From: an uncultured Planctomycetaceae bacterium
GTDB lineage: Bacteria; Planctomycetota; Planctomycetia; Pirellulales; JACPPG01
NCBI GenBank assembly: GCA_945957305.1
Contig: CAMFLN010000148.1
Span: 1-7,018 of the forward strand
Length of the DNA: 7,018 nt
Reading direction: 5' to 3'
Positions 1-6,804 of this stretch are shown piece by piece. The notes under the pieces are model-generated. The model was given only the letters and a program-made list of their open reading frames with translations. It was not told the DNA's origin and ran no database searches. Each line of letters begins with the position of its first letter. Position 1 is the first letter of the stretch. The translations under genes were made by a program, and so were the position numbers.

Positions 1-3000
1 CTCGATGGCGGCGTGGGCTTTGTCGCCGTGATGCCCCTCGAAGCGATGTTCGTAGACCTTGCGGCCGAACTTGAAGAATAACGCCGGCGTCACGAACTGG
101 TCCATCAAGGTTGAACTGACCAGCCCCCCCATCACGACCACGGCCAAGGGGTGCAGAATTTCCTTGCCCGTCTGGCCGGCGCCCATGGCCAGCGGCACCA
201 GTCCGATCGTGGCGGTGAGGGCTGTCATCAGCACCGGCGCAAGTCGTTCCAAACTTCCGCGAATGATCATCCGCTCGCTGAATTGTTCCCCTTCGAATTG
301 CATCAAGTGGATGTAGTGCGAAATCATCATGATGCCATTGCGATTGACGATGCCGATCAACGTGATGAATCCGACCCAATGGGCGACAGACAGGCTCGAG
401 GCCGAAATCCACACATAGGGCCATTTCCAAAACGGAGCCGCCGCCAATGCCTCGTGAGTGGGCCATTGCGTGAGCAGCAATGCCAACACGGCGCCGATCG
501 CCGCCAACGGAATATTGGCCATCACCTGCAAGGCCGCGCGCCAGGAACCCAAGCATTTTAAGAGCAACAAAAAGATGCCGGCGATGGCCACGCCGCCCAG
601 GACGAGCAGTCGCAGGTTGGCCTCTTGCTGCGCGGCGAACTGCCCGCCGTATTCCACAAAGTAGCCTGACGGCAAGGAGGGTACGATTTGCCGGGTGACG
701 CCATCCTGGATGTCGTGTACGACACTCACCAGGTCACGTCCGGCAACGTTGGCCATGACCACGATGCGGCGGACGACGTTCTCGCGATTGATGGTATTGG
801 GGCCGGTGGTTTGAATCACTTCGGCCACGGTTCCCAGGGCCACGCGGGCCCCCGAGGGAGTCGTTAATAATGTCGAACGGACAATGTCGACGTCGTTGCG
901 CGACTTTTCGTCGAACCAGACCACAAGATCGAACGTCCGCTGCCCGAGCAAAACCTGCGAGACTTTGCGCCCTTGCAGCGCTGTTTCGAGAGCGTCGGCC
1001 ACATCGGCAGGCGAGAGTCCGTAACGTACCGCGTTTTCGCGCAGCACCGTAACGCGCACCTGGGGAATCTCGACCTGCGGCTCGATCTGCAAGTCGACGA
1101 TGCCTGGCACTTCGGCCATGATGGCCGAAATCTTGCGGGCCGTGGTGCGCAGTTCTTCCAGATCCGAACCGTACAGCTTGACGGCAATCTGCGCGCGGAT
1201 GCCCGACATGATATGGTCCAAGCGGTGCGAGATCGGCTGCCCGATGTTGTAGACCACGCCAGGGACTTGCGAGAGCCGCTGGCGGATATCGGCCAGCACT
1301 TCCTCGCGCGGCCGGCCATTCTTCGTGCTCCCCCACACATGCAGGCCCGGGATCGCGCGCAACACGGCGAACAGGACCCCCGGCTTGGGCTCCTCGTGCT
1401 CGATCAGCCCGACGTCGATCTCGGAGTAGTTCACATTCTCGGCATGTTCGTCGAGCTCGGCCCGCCCGGTCCGCCGCGAAGTATGCGTCACCTCGGGGAC
1501 TTGCCGCAGCATGTCTTCGGTCAGCCGGCCGACACGGTTCGATTCGTCGAGGCTGGTCGCCGGCGGTGCGGTCGCTCCAATGGTCAATGTGCCTTCATTG
1601 AAGGGGGGCATGAACTCGCCCCCCATGAAAGCGACGGCCAGGACGGAGAGCGTCGCCAACACGCCGGTCACGGCCAGTACAATCCAAGCGTGGCGCAGTG
1701 TGATGTGCAAGATGCGCTCATCGATGCGCTTCAGCCACCGCAGCAGTGCCGGATCATGCGCGTGCTCGAGAAATTTCGCACGCGGCAAAACATACGATGC
1801 CAGCACGGGCGTAATCGTCAACGACACGAACAGCGATGCCAGCAGCGTCAACAGATAGGACAGCCCCAGCGGCGCGAACATCCGCCCTTCGAGCCCGCCC
1901 AGCGAAAACAGCGGCAACACGACCAGCACGACGATCAACGTGGCATAGACGATACTGTTGCGCACTTCGGCCGAAGCCAGGAAGATGACCTTCAGCGGAT
2001 TCGCGGGCTGCGGCTTGGCGCGGTTTTCCTTTAAACGCCGGTAGATGTTTTCGACGTCCACGATCGAATCGTCGACCAACTCGCCAATGGCCACTGCCAG
2101 GCCGCCGAGCGTCATGGTATTGATCGAGATCCCGCAGAAATGAAAGATCAAGGCTGTGATGATGATCGACAGCGGAATGGCCGTCAGCGTGATGATGCTG
2201 GTGCGAAAGTTCCACAAGAAGAGGAATAAGACAACGACGACCCACACGGCGCCGTCGCGAATCGCCTCTTCGACGTTGTGAATGGCGACGTTGATGAAGT
2301 TCGCCTGGCGGAAGATGTTGGTCTCGATCTTGACGTCGGCGGGCAACGTTCCCTGGATCGCGTCGAGCGTGCTCTCGATCTGCCGGGTGAGTTTCAAGGT
2401 GTCGGCGCCCGGCTGCTTTTGCACCGTCAAAATCACCGACGGATCGCTATTCACACTGCCATCACCACGCGCGATCGGGCCGCCGAAGCGCACGTCGGCT
2501 ACCTGCCGTACGGTCACCGAGACAGGGTTCCCCTGCCGCACCACGGTGTTTTCCAGGTCTTCGAGCGTCAGGGCCCGGCCGACAATGCGAATCAACGATT
2601 CTTCGCCGCCGGAGATGAGAAATCCCCCGCCCGTCACCGCGTTCGACTTCTCCACGGCCTGCGTCAATTCTTCGAGTGTCACGTCATATTGCGCCAATCG
2701 TTCGGGCGAAGTGAGCACCTGGAATTGCCGCAGGGTTCCTCCCATCACGACCACTTGCGAGACGCCGTTTTGGGCCAGCAGCCGCGGGCGGACAGTCCAA
2801 TCGGCGAGCGTGCGCAGCTCCATCGGGTCGGTGGTCCCCTCGCTGCGCAAGCCGACCAGCATGATTTCGCCCATGATCGAGCTGATCGGCGCCATGAGCG
2901 GATTGGCGTTGCGCGGCAGGCGGGCCCTGGCTAATTGCAGCTTTTCGTTGACGATCTGCCGATCGATGTAAATATCGGTGCCCCATTCGAACTCGACCCA

Positions 3001-3279
3001 CACGATGCTGATGCCGATGCCCGATGCCGAGCGCACGCGCAACACATCCGTAGCGCCGTTGAGCACGGATTCGATGGGAAAGGTCACTAGCGTTTCGACT
3101 TCCTCGGGCGCCAGGCCCGGGGCCTCGGTAATGATTGTCACGGTCGGCCGGTTCAAGTCGGGGAACACGTCGATTGGCAGCCGCGTGGCCACATAGCCGC
3201 CGTACACGAACAGCAGGACAGTCAATGCCAGCGCCAACGAACGGTTCTTCAGTGAAATCGCAATGATGCGATTCAGCAT
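1..3279 (-). CDS. Heavy-metal efflux RND pump, CusA/CzcA family (3' end cut by window)
   Basis: Inner-membrane proton-driven permease that would export metal cations through a tripartite complex. I translated it end to end: 1093 codons from ATG at 3279 with no stop or frameshift, still open at position 1. The family is usually about 1020-1060 residues, so little is missing. TM1 is about residues 13-32, followed by VFPDLNRPTV (38-47) and a large periplasmic loop. TM2-TM4 run from about 343 to 413, and TM4 carries GELVDDSIVDVENIYRR (399-415). D403 and E410 align with CusA D405/E412 and CzcA D408/E415 of the proton relay; the position of CzcA D402 is Ala397, as in CusA. The second porter loop has GEFMPPFNEGTL (554-565) and TGRAELDEHAEN (604-615), both typical of the heavy-metal branch. 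NRNGIMM (979-985) lies in TM10. By-eye counterparts of the CusA Met triad are Gly568, His689 and Lys772, so the substrate is unassigned. A Trp-rich insertion sits at about 939-961. The visible tail is His-containing (EGHHGDKAH). Start supported by AGGAGA six bases upstream. Confidence 0.96.
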   Translation of the reverse strand, partial: MLNRIIAISLKNRSLALALTVLLFVYGGYVATRLPIDVFPDLNRPTVTIITEAPGLAPEEVETLVTFPIESVLNGATDVLRVRSASGIGISIVWVEFEWGTDIYIDRQIVNEKLQLARARLPRNANPLMAPISSIMGEIMLVGLRSEGTTDPMELRTLADWTVRPRLLAQNGVSQVVVMGGTLRQFQVLTSPERLAQYDVTLEELTQAVEKSNAVTGGGFLISGGEESLIRIVGRALTLEDLENTVVRQGNPVSVTVRQVADVRFGGPIARGDGSVNSDPSVILTVQKQPGADTLKLTRQIESTLDAIQGTLPADVKIETNIFRQANFINVAIHNVEEAIRDGAVWVVVVLFLFLWNFRTSIITLTAIPLSIIITALIFHFCGISINTMTLGGLAVAIGELVDDSIVDVENIYRRLKENRAKPQPANPLKVIFLASAEVRNSIVYATLIVVLVVLPLFSLGGLEGRMFAPLGLSYLLTLLASLFVSLTITPVLASYVLPRAKFLEHAHDPALLRWLKRIDERILHITLRHAWIVLAVTGVLATLSVLAVAFMGGEFMPPFNEGTLTIGATAPPATSLDESNRVGRLTEDMLRQVPEVTHTSRRTGRAELDEHAENVNYSEIDVGLIEHEEPKPGVLFAVLRAIPGLHVWGSTKNGRPREEVLADIRQRLSQVPGVVYNIGQPISHRLDHIMSGIRAQIAVKLYGSDLEELRTTARKISAIMAEVPGIVDLQIEPQVEIPQVRVTVLRENAVRYGLSPADVADALETALQGRKVSQVLLGQRTFDLVVWFDEKSRNDVDIVRSTLLTTPSGARVALGTVAEVIQTTGPNTINRENVVRRIVVMANVAGRDLVSVVHDIQDGVTRQIVPSLPSGYFVEYGGQFAAQQEANLRLLVLGGVAIAGIFLLLLKCLGSWRAALQVMANIPLAAIGAVLALLLTQWPTHEALAAAPFWKWPYVWISASSLSVAHWVGFITLIGIVNRNGIMMISHYIHLMQFEGEQFSERMIIRGSLERLAPVLMTALTATIGLVPLAMGAGQTGKEILHPLAVVVMGGLVSSTLMDQFVTPALFFKFGRKVYEHRFEGHHGDKAHAAIE

Positions 3280-3284
3280 GGCTG

Positions 3285-3290
3285 TCTCCT
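3285..3290 (-). promoter_or_regulatory. Ribosome binding site of the RND pump gene
   Basis: AGGAGA on the minus strand ends five bases before the ATG at 3279 (AGGAG is six bases away). It fixes the pump start and shows that the pump is translated independently of the adaptor, which ends 111 bp upstream. The rest of the 3280-3390 gap shows no gene, no convincing -10/-35 pair and no stem followed by a T-tract. I therefore see no terminator separating adaptor and pump. Confidence 0.75.
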
Positions 3291-3390
3291 GGCTGGCATC
3301 TGGAAATGACGCCGGCTCGCCCGAGGGGCTGCGGAATAACGAACTAGGTCAGGCATATGCGGGTCGTGAAGAGTGTCAGAATATTGGGTA

Positions 3391-5445
3391 TTAACGGTCG
3401 CTCGCCTGTCGGGGCATGGGGGGCGCGACCACGGTTTCTACCGGCGAGGCTCGCGGCGTGATCGCCAACCGTGCGAGCATGCCGTCTTTCAAGATTCCAC
3501 TGGTATTGTCGAGCTCGACCCACACTTTCATGGCACGGCCAAAGGTGGAAAGCGTGGGGGCCGTGCGATTGATCACTCCGGCGGCCGAGAACTTCGCATC
3601 GGCCGTGATGGTGGTGACCGCCGGCTGTCCGACAGCGATCTCGCCGGAATCTTGCTCGTGTACGTATCCGCACGCCACCACGCGCGACGTGTCATGGATC
3701 TCGAACATCTCATCCTGAGGACGCACGACCTGGCCGATCGACAGGTCGAACAATGTAATACGGCCATCGATGGGAGCGCGGATCTCGGCGTTCTGCAGGA
3801 TGGCGTCCTCGGCCGCGATGTCGGCGATGTCGACTTGTTCGAGGCGCTGGATTTCGTCCGACGACAGGCCCATCAAGGACAACTTGTTCTTCAAGCTGGC
3901 AACGGTCGCCTGCAGGTTGTCGGTCTCGGTCTGCGCTTCCCACAGGTCACGTTCTGCAATTCCTCCTGTGGCATTCAACCGGTTGTAACGGTCCAGCAGC
4001 TTGCGCGATAACCTGAGCCGGGTGTTGGATTGCAACAGGTCGAGCTGCACATTGCGCAGCTCCAGGCTTTCGACCTCGGCCAGAACTTGTCCAGCTGTGA
4101 CCCGCTCGCCATGTTCGACCAGCACGTGGGCGATGCGCCCTGTCACGGTGGAATAGGCCGCGGCGCGCTTGTCGGTGGGTAACTCGATTTGCGCTTGCGC
4201 GATCACAGTTTGCGCGGTCTCGGACCGAGGCGATTGCGAGCCGTCCGATCTTCCCAGCGCGGTACCAGCGGAACCGGATTCTTTCTTTGGAAACAATGAC
4301 GCGAGTTCATGCCGACCGGTTGTGACGACCGGATCGCCTGGAAACAGGCCGTCGAGAATCTCGACCATTCCGCCACTGCGCAAGCCCAGCTTCACCGGCT
4401 GACGTACGTAAGTTCCGCGACGCTGTTCGACCAGTACCCACGGCGCGCCACCAGGGTCGACGATCGCGTCCAGGGGACAGGCGATCGCCTCGGGTGCTAC
4501 TTGAGCGCGGATGCGCAAGCGTCCGAACATTCCCTCGCGCAACAGCCCCTCGCCGTTGTCCACTTCGACGTGCACGTGCAGGCTGCGTGATTCGGGGTCG
4601 AGTTTCACCCCGACGTGATTGACGATTCCCGGAAAGGTGCGATCCGGCACGGCATCGACCAGGACCTCGACAGGCTGTCCTTCGGCCACGGCCGTGCTAT
4701 CGGTCTCCAACACCTGGCCATGAACCCACATCTGCGAAAGATCGACAATCTCGTAAACCTGCTGCCACGGCTCGACAACTTGGCCGACGTGGACTTGGGC
4801 AACCGAAATGACTCCGTCCAAAGGACTGGTGATCGGCACAGTTCGTGACGGCTTGCCGTACGACAGGACGGTGTCGATCATTGCGCTGGTAAATCCGAGC
4901 GAACGCAACTTGCGGATTGCGATGGCGCGCTGGTCCGCCCATTGATCGCGCGTCGCCTGCGTTTCCAGGACGCGGCGTTCCGAGATACTGCCGCTTGATT
5001 CCAATCCGCCGCGCTGTTCGAGCAGTCGTGTGGCCAGTTTCAGTTCAGCGGTCGATTTGAGAAGATCGAGCTGCAAGCTCTCGATCTCCTGGCTTTCAAC
5101 CTGCGCGAGGATCTCCCCCTTTTTGACCGTGCTCCCTGGCTGCACTAGCACATTCGCAACGCGTCCGGAAACGAGCGACGTGGCATAGGCGTGCTTGAGC
5201 CAGGGAATCTCGACCGTGGCGTTGGCCATGACGTCTCGTTCGAGATCCTTGAGGTGCAGCACCGTCGTGGCAATGCCCAACGATTTCTCGGCCTGCGGCG
5301 ACAGGCTCAACCGGTCGCCATTCACGGCCACTCCGGTACTCGGCAGATTGTCATGCCCTTCATGTGCCGCGCCTTGCCGCACGGCGAGCAGGAGCATGGC
5401 CACGCTTAAGCAGGTGAGCTGAACGTTCGCAGAAATTAGTTTCAT
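3391..5445 (-). CDS. Duplicated (fused double) periplasmic adaptor subunit of a heavy-metal RND efflux pump
   Basis: Membrane fusion protein of the CusB/CzcB (HlyD-like) type that would join the inner-membrane pump to an outer-membrane channel. It has 684 residues, whereas such adaptors are usually about 380-520. A signal peptide covers about 1-27 (cut after QGAA), leaving a mature end beginning HEGHD. Two complete adaptor cores follow. Core 1: lipoyl half 91-117, helical hairpin about 118-190, lipoyl half 202-225, beta-barrel 226-314, membrane-proximal domain about 315-385. After a Ser/Gly-rich linker (386-412), core 2 has lipoyl half 432-460, hairpin 461-535, lipoyl half 546-572 and beta-barrel 573-663. 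It then stops at residue 684 without a membrane-proximal domain. Matching anchors are SGRVANVLVQPG/TGRIAHVLVEHG, LQLDLLKS/VQLDLLQS, SPLDG/APIDG and EGMFGRLRI/DGMLARLAI. No transmembrane segment lies beyond the signal. The start overlaps the upstream gene by ATGA and has AGGAG five bases before it. Family call is firm; the functional effect of the fusion is inference. Confidence 0.93.
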   Translation of the reverse strand: MKLISANVQLTCLSVAMLLLAVRQGAAHEGHDNLPSTGVAVNGDRLSLSPQAEKSLGIATTVLHLKDLERDVMANATVEIPWLKHAYATSLVSGRVANVLVQPGSTVKKGEILAQVESQEIESLQLDLLKSTAELKLATRLLEQRGGLESSGSISERRVLETQATRDQWADQRAIAIRKLRSLGFTSAMIDTVLSYGKPSRTVPITSPLDGVISVAQVHVGQVVEPWQQVYEIVDLSQMWVHGQVLETDSTAVAEGQPVEVLVDAVPDRTFPGIVNHVGVKLDPESRSLHVHVEVDNGEGLLREGMFGRLRIRAQVAPEAIACPLDAIVDPGGAPWVLVEQRRGTYVRQPVKLGLRSGGMVEILDGLFPGDPVVTTGRHELASLFPKKESGSAGTALGRSDGSQSPRSETAQTVIAQAQIELPTDKRAAAYSTVTGRIAHVLVEHGERVTAGQVLAEVESLELRNVQLDLLQSNTRLRLSRKLLDRYNRLNATGGIAERDLWEAQTETDNLQATVASLKNKLSLMGLSSDEIQRLEQVDIADIAAEDAILQNAEIRAPIDGRITLFDLSIGQVVRPQDEMFEIHDTSRVVACGYVHEQDSGEIAVGQPAVTTITADAKFSAAGVINRTAPTLSTFGRAMKVWVELDNTSGILKDGMLARLAITPRASPVETVVAPPMPRQASDR
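3427..4209 (-). repeat. Adaptor core, copy 2 (residues about 413-673), C-terminally shortened
   Basis: Second copy of the duplicated adaptor core. Lipoyl, hairpin and beta-barrel domains are all present and align with copy 1, with about eight extra residues between hairpin and second lipoyl half (around 535-550). After DGMLARLAI (655-663) only about 21 residues remain, where copy 1 continues with about 70 residues of membrane-proximal domain. I checked the other minus-strand reading frames across 3280-3460 and found no lost domain remnant, so a recent frameshift is unlikely. Confidence 0.8.
4291..5232 (-). repeat. Adaptor core, copy 1 (residues about 72-385)
   Basis: First copy of the intragenic tandem duplication in the adaptor gene. 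It contains lipoyl, hairpin, beta-barrel and membrane-proximal domains. Over the 47-residue block starting at residue 72 (VMANATVEIP onward), an ungapped comparison with residues 414-460 of copy 2 gives 24 identities by hand count. The copies are therefore diverged but clearly homologous. The membrane-proximal part of this copy includes ACPLDAIVDPGGAPWVLVE (322-340). Confidence 0.85.
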
Positions 5446-5455
5446 GGCATCTCCT
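5442..5455 (-). promoter_or_regulatory. ATGA stop/start overlap with internal ribosome binding site
   Basis: The TGA stop of the His-rich protein gene (5442-5444) overlaps the ATG of the adaptor gene (5443-5445) in an ATGA. AGGAG lies at 5451-5455, five bases before the ATG, inside the last codons of the upstream gene. This arrangement is typical of translational coupling and suggests that the two proteins are made in linked amounts. Confidence 0.85.
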
Positions 5456-6143
5456 GCTTGTCCGCCGGGGTGTCAGGCGCGGAGGACGAAGGCGGTGGTT
5501 CCGCAGCGCGCGCGCTTACGGCTTCCAAACGGGCGAGGGCCGCGGTCGTCTGCTTTTCGGCAACGGTCATATCGGGCGCTTGTCCGGCATCGATCGCGGC
5601 ATGCACCAGATCGAGTTCGGCCCGCAAGGCGCGGCGCGCGACATTGATCTCTTCCCAGTCGGTGCGCCGAATGCCGCTGTCGCGCGCGATCGGCATGAGA
5701 TGTTCGATCACTTCGTCCATCTCATCGAGTGGATCATGCGCGTTTTCTGGTTGTCCGTCGGCGACGGCGCGGACGATCTGTTGACGGTAATCGCGCAGCT
5801 TTGCGACGGCCTCGGCGTAGGTCTTCGGCATCTCGACGCTCGCGTGCCCCTGGTCTTCATGACCCTCATGCGTATGGCCCTCGCCGTGATCGTGTTCCTC
5901 ATGGTCGTGATCTGCGTGGCTGTGCTCATGACCCGCGTGGTCGTGGCCGTGATCGTGCTCGTGGCCGGTGTGACTATGTTCATGGTCGTGATCTTCGCGG
6001 CTGTGGTGCTGTCCCTGTGAACTGGCGGGCGACGACTGACCGCCGGCGCCGCAGCCCACCGTTGTCAGGCACAACAGGCCCCCGGCCAGCGGCGATGCAA
6101 TCAACGCCCTGCAGAATTCAAGTATCGCGAGCCAGCGACGCAT
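5442..6143 (-). CDS. His-rich secreted putative lipoprotein, likely periplasmic metal-binding partner of the efflux pump
   Basis: 233 residues with no family name I can assign. The N-terminus is a signal sequence with a hydrophobic stretch at about 12-29 ending in TTVGC; Cys31 fits a lipoprotein cleavage site, though Thr at -3 and Val at -2 are less usual than Leu and Ala/Ser. Residues 46-100 hold 22 histidines, mostly in HxH steps with Asp, Glu and Gly (for example HDHEHSHTGHEHDHGHDH), an expected binding region for Zn, Ni, Co or Cu. Residues about 107-213 appear all-helical, with four probable amphipathic helices (107-128, 136-154, 162-187, 192-213), and the C-terminus is Pro/Ser-rich and charged. 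The gene is coupled by ATGA to the adaptor gene. Its own ribosome binding site is weak (GGGACC upstream). It may buffer or deliver metal, or act as a periplasmic sensor; the role is inferred from composition and position only. Confidence 0.82.
   Translation of the reverse strand: MRRWLAILEFCRALIASPLAGGLLCLTTVGCGAGGQSSPASSQGQHHSREDHDHEHSHTGHEHDHGHDHAGHEHSHADHDHEEHDHGEGHTHEGHEDQGHASVEMPKTYAEAVAKLRDYRQQIVRAVADGQPENAHDPLDEMDEVIEHLMPIARDSGIRRTDWEEINVARRALRAELDLVHAAIDAGQAPDMTVAEKQTTAALARLEAVSARAAEPPPSSSAPDTPADKQEMP
5844..6008 (-). repeat. Low-complexity His/Asp/Glu codon tract
   Basis: This segment encodes residues 46-100 of the His-rich protein (22 His in 55 residues). At DNA level it is internally repetitive; for example TCATGGTCGTGATCT occurs on the plus strand at 5899-5913 and again at 5980-5994. 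Such tracts can expand or contract by slippage, so His number may differ between related strains. It also leaves long spurious open frames on the opposite strand. Confidence 0.8.
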
Positions 6144-6227
6144 GGATGGTCCCGAAAGAGAATGAAAGCCGACAGTGCATCACGTACCGCGACCAGCGCG
6201 CACGCGAATCAGTCAGACAGAAGACGC

Positions 6228-6248
6228 GTGGCACAAGAACGATGCCAC
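6228..6248 (-). other. Small hairpin between the first two genes
   Basis: GTGGCA (6228-6233) and TGCCAC (6243-6248) form a 6-bp perfect inverted repeat with a 9-base loop, about 12 bases after the stop of the small His-motif gene. The sequence after it on the minus strand is GCGTCTTCTGTCTG, not a clean T-tract. A full intrinsic terminator is therefore not supported. It could slow or process the transcript between genes 1 and 2, or be chance. Confidence 0.25.
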
Positions 6249-6260
6249 TAGCGGCGAGAA

Positions 6261-6731
6261 TCAGGCGCGTAGTACGCCCGAGCGCTCATGGCGCGCAGAA
6301 TCGCACAGCGGCCAGCCGTGCGTGTCGGATGTCCTCGATTGATCTCGGGGGACTCGCTGGATGACTACGGCGGAAGAGAACTCGCCCATCGAGGCCGGCG
6401 CCTCGTCCAGCGGCGCGCGTGTCGCCGAGTCGCTGAGATCATCGTCGATCAAACGCACCAAAACCGGGTGGTCCCCGCGCGGTTCAGAGTCGCTGTCATC
6501 GCTTTCGTCCGCTGGCAGCGTGAACTGAAAGCCGAGCAGCGAGACATGCATGTGCAGCGGCGCGGACGCCCAGGAGGCAAAGGACCCGTCCACGCATCGC
6601 GATCCGGCGATGCCGTGGTCATGCTGGTGACCGCCCGAATGGGCGTGGCGCAGACCGGTCGAAAACCCTGCCATGACCAGCAGGGCCACACCGACTAGCC
6701 GCGTTCCGCGTTCGACGCCGGGGGTACGCAT
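6261..6731 (-). CDS. Small secreted protein with His motif, first gene of the metal-efflux operon
   Basis: 156 residues from ATG at 6731. A TTG at 6755 would add eight residues, but the ATG leaves a more compact signal peptide and fits the candidate promoter better; neither start has a clear ribosome binding site. After an Arg-containing start, hydrophobic residues at about 11-27 form a signal peptide or membrane anchor. It is followed at once by HAHSGGHQHDH (29-39), five histidines in eleven residues. A hydrophobic segment, PLHMHVSLLGFQFTLP (58-73), adds two more His. Then come an acidic Asp/Ser stretch (75-83), an acidic patch (IDDDLSD) and a tail with PLCDSARHERSGVL (141-154). There are two Cys (46, 143). 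I do not recognise a named family. Position at the head of a metal-export operon plus the His motif suggest a periplasmic metal-binding or sensing accessory. The function is inference. Confidence 0.65.
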   Translation of the reverse strand: MRTPGVERGTRLVGVALLVMAGFSTGLRHAHSGGHQHDHGIAGSRCVDGSFASWASAPLHMHVSLLGFQFTLPADESDDSDSEPRGDHPVLVRLIDDDLSDSATRAPLDEAPASMGEFSSAVVIQRVPRDQSRTSDTHGWPLCDSARHERSGVLRA

Positions 6732-6737
6732 AAACCG

Positions 6738-6753
6738 GGACCAGGTCCGGACC
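6738..6753. promoter_or_regulatory. Overlapping GGACC/GGTCC dyads, candidate operator or leader hairpin
   Basis: GGACC-A-GGTCC (6738-6748) and the perfect palindrome GGTCCGGACC (6744-6753) overlap, giving three half-sites in 16 bp. They lie between the two possible starts of the small His-motif gene and downstream of the candidate -10 box. GGTCC recurs at 6825-6829 and 6833-6837, and GGACCAGG (6738-6745) reappears inverted as CCTGGTCC (6830-6837). This could be a repressor operator or a transcript hairpin near the start codon. No regulator gene is visible to pair with it. Confidence 0.35.
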
Positions 6754-6775
6754 AAGCAATTAGTTCACGCTTGTA

Positions 6776-6804
6776 AGTATACCGGGTGACTCCACTTCGA
6801 CCAA
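6776..6804 (-). promoter_or_regulatory. Candidate sigma70-type promoter for the leftward operon
   Basis: On the minus strand, TATACT (6776-6781; five of six matches to TATAAT) is preceded by a 17-base spacer and TTGGTC (6799-6804; only TTG matches the -35 consensus). Transcription would start near 6769, giving a leader of about 38 bases before the ATG at 6731. The -35 match is weak, so an activator or a different sigma factor is possible. Confidence 0.4.

Noticed and set aside
734..1336. Minus-strand 200-codon frame inside the pump gene
   Set aside because: Out-of-frame shadow; the overlapping frame carries conserved RND motifs without interruption.
973..2034. Long plus-strand open frame (353 codons) inside the pump gene
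   Set aside because: It lies antisense to the fully readable RND pump, is rich in Arg, Gln, His and Asp as expected of a GC-rich shadow frame, and has no domain pattern.
3280..3390. Possible terminator or extra gene between adaptor and pump
   Set aside because: Only a short CTCG/CGAG dyad is present, with no T-tract, and no frame of convincing length.
5844..6008. Possible CRISPR-like or other DNA repeat array
   Set aside because: The repetition comes from HxH codon patterns, with irregular unit length and no spacers.
5580..6020. Plus-strand open frame of 146 codons opposite the His-rich gene, with Val/Met/Leu-rich apparent membrane segments
   Set aside because: It is the complement of His/Asp/Glu codons (GTG, ATG, GTC read from CAC, CAT, GAC), so the hydrophobic look is an artefact of the His tract.
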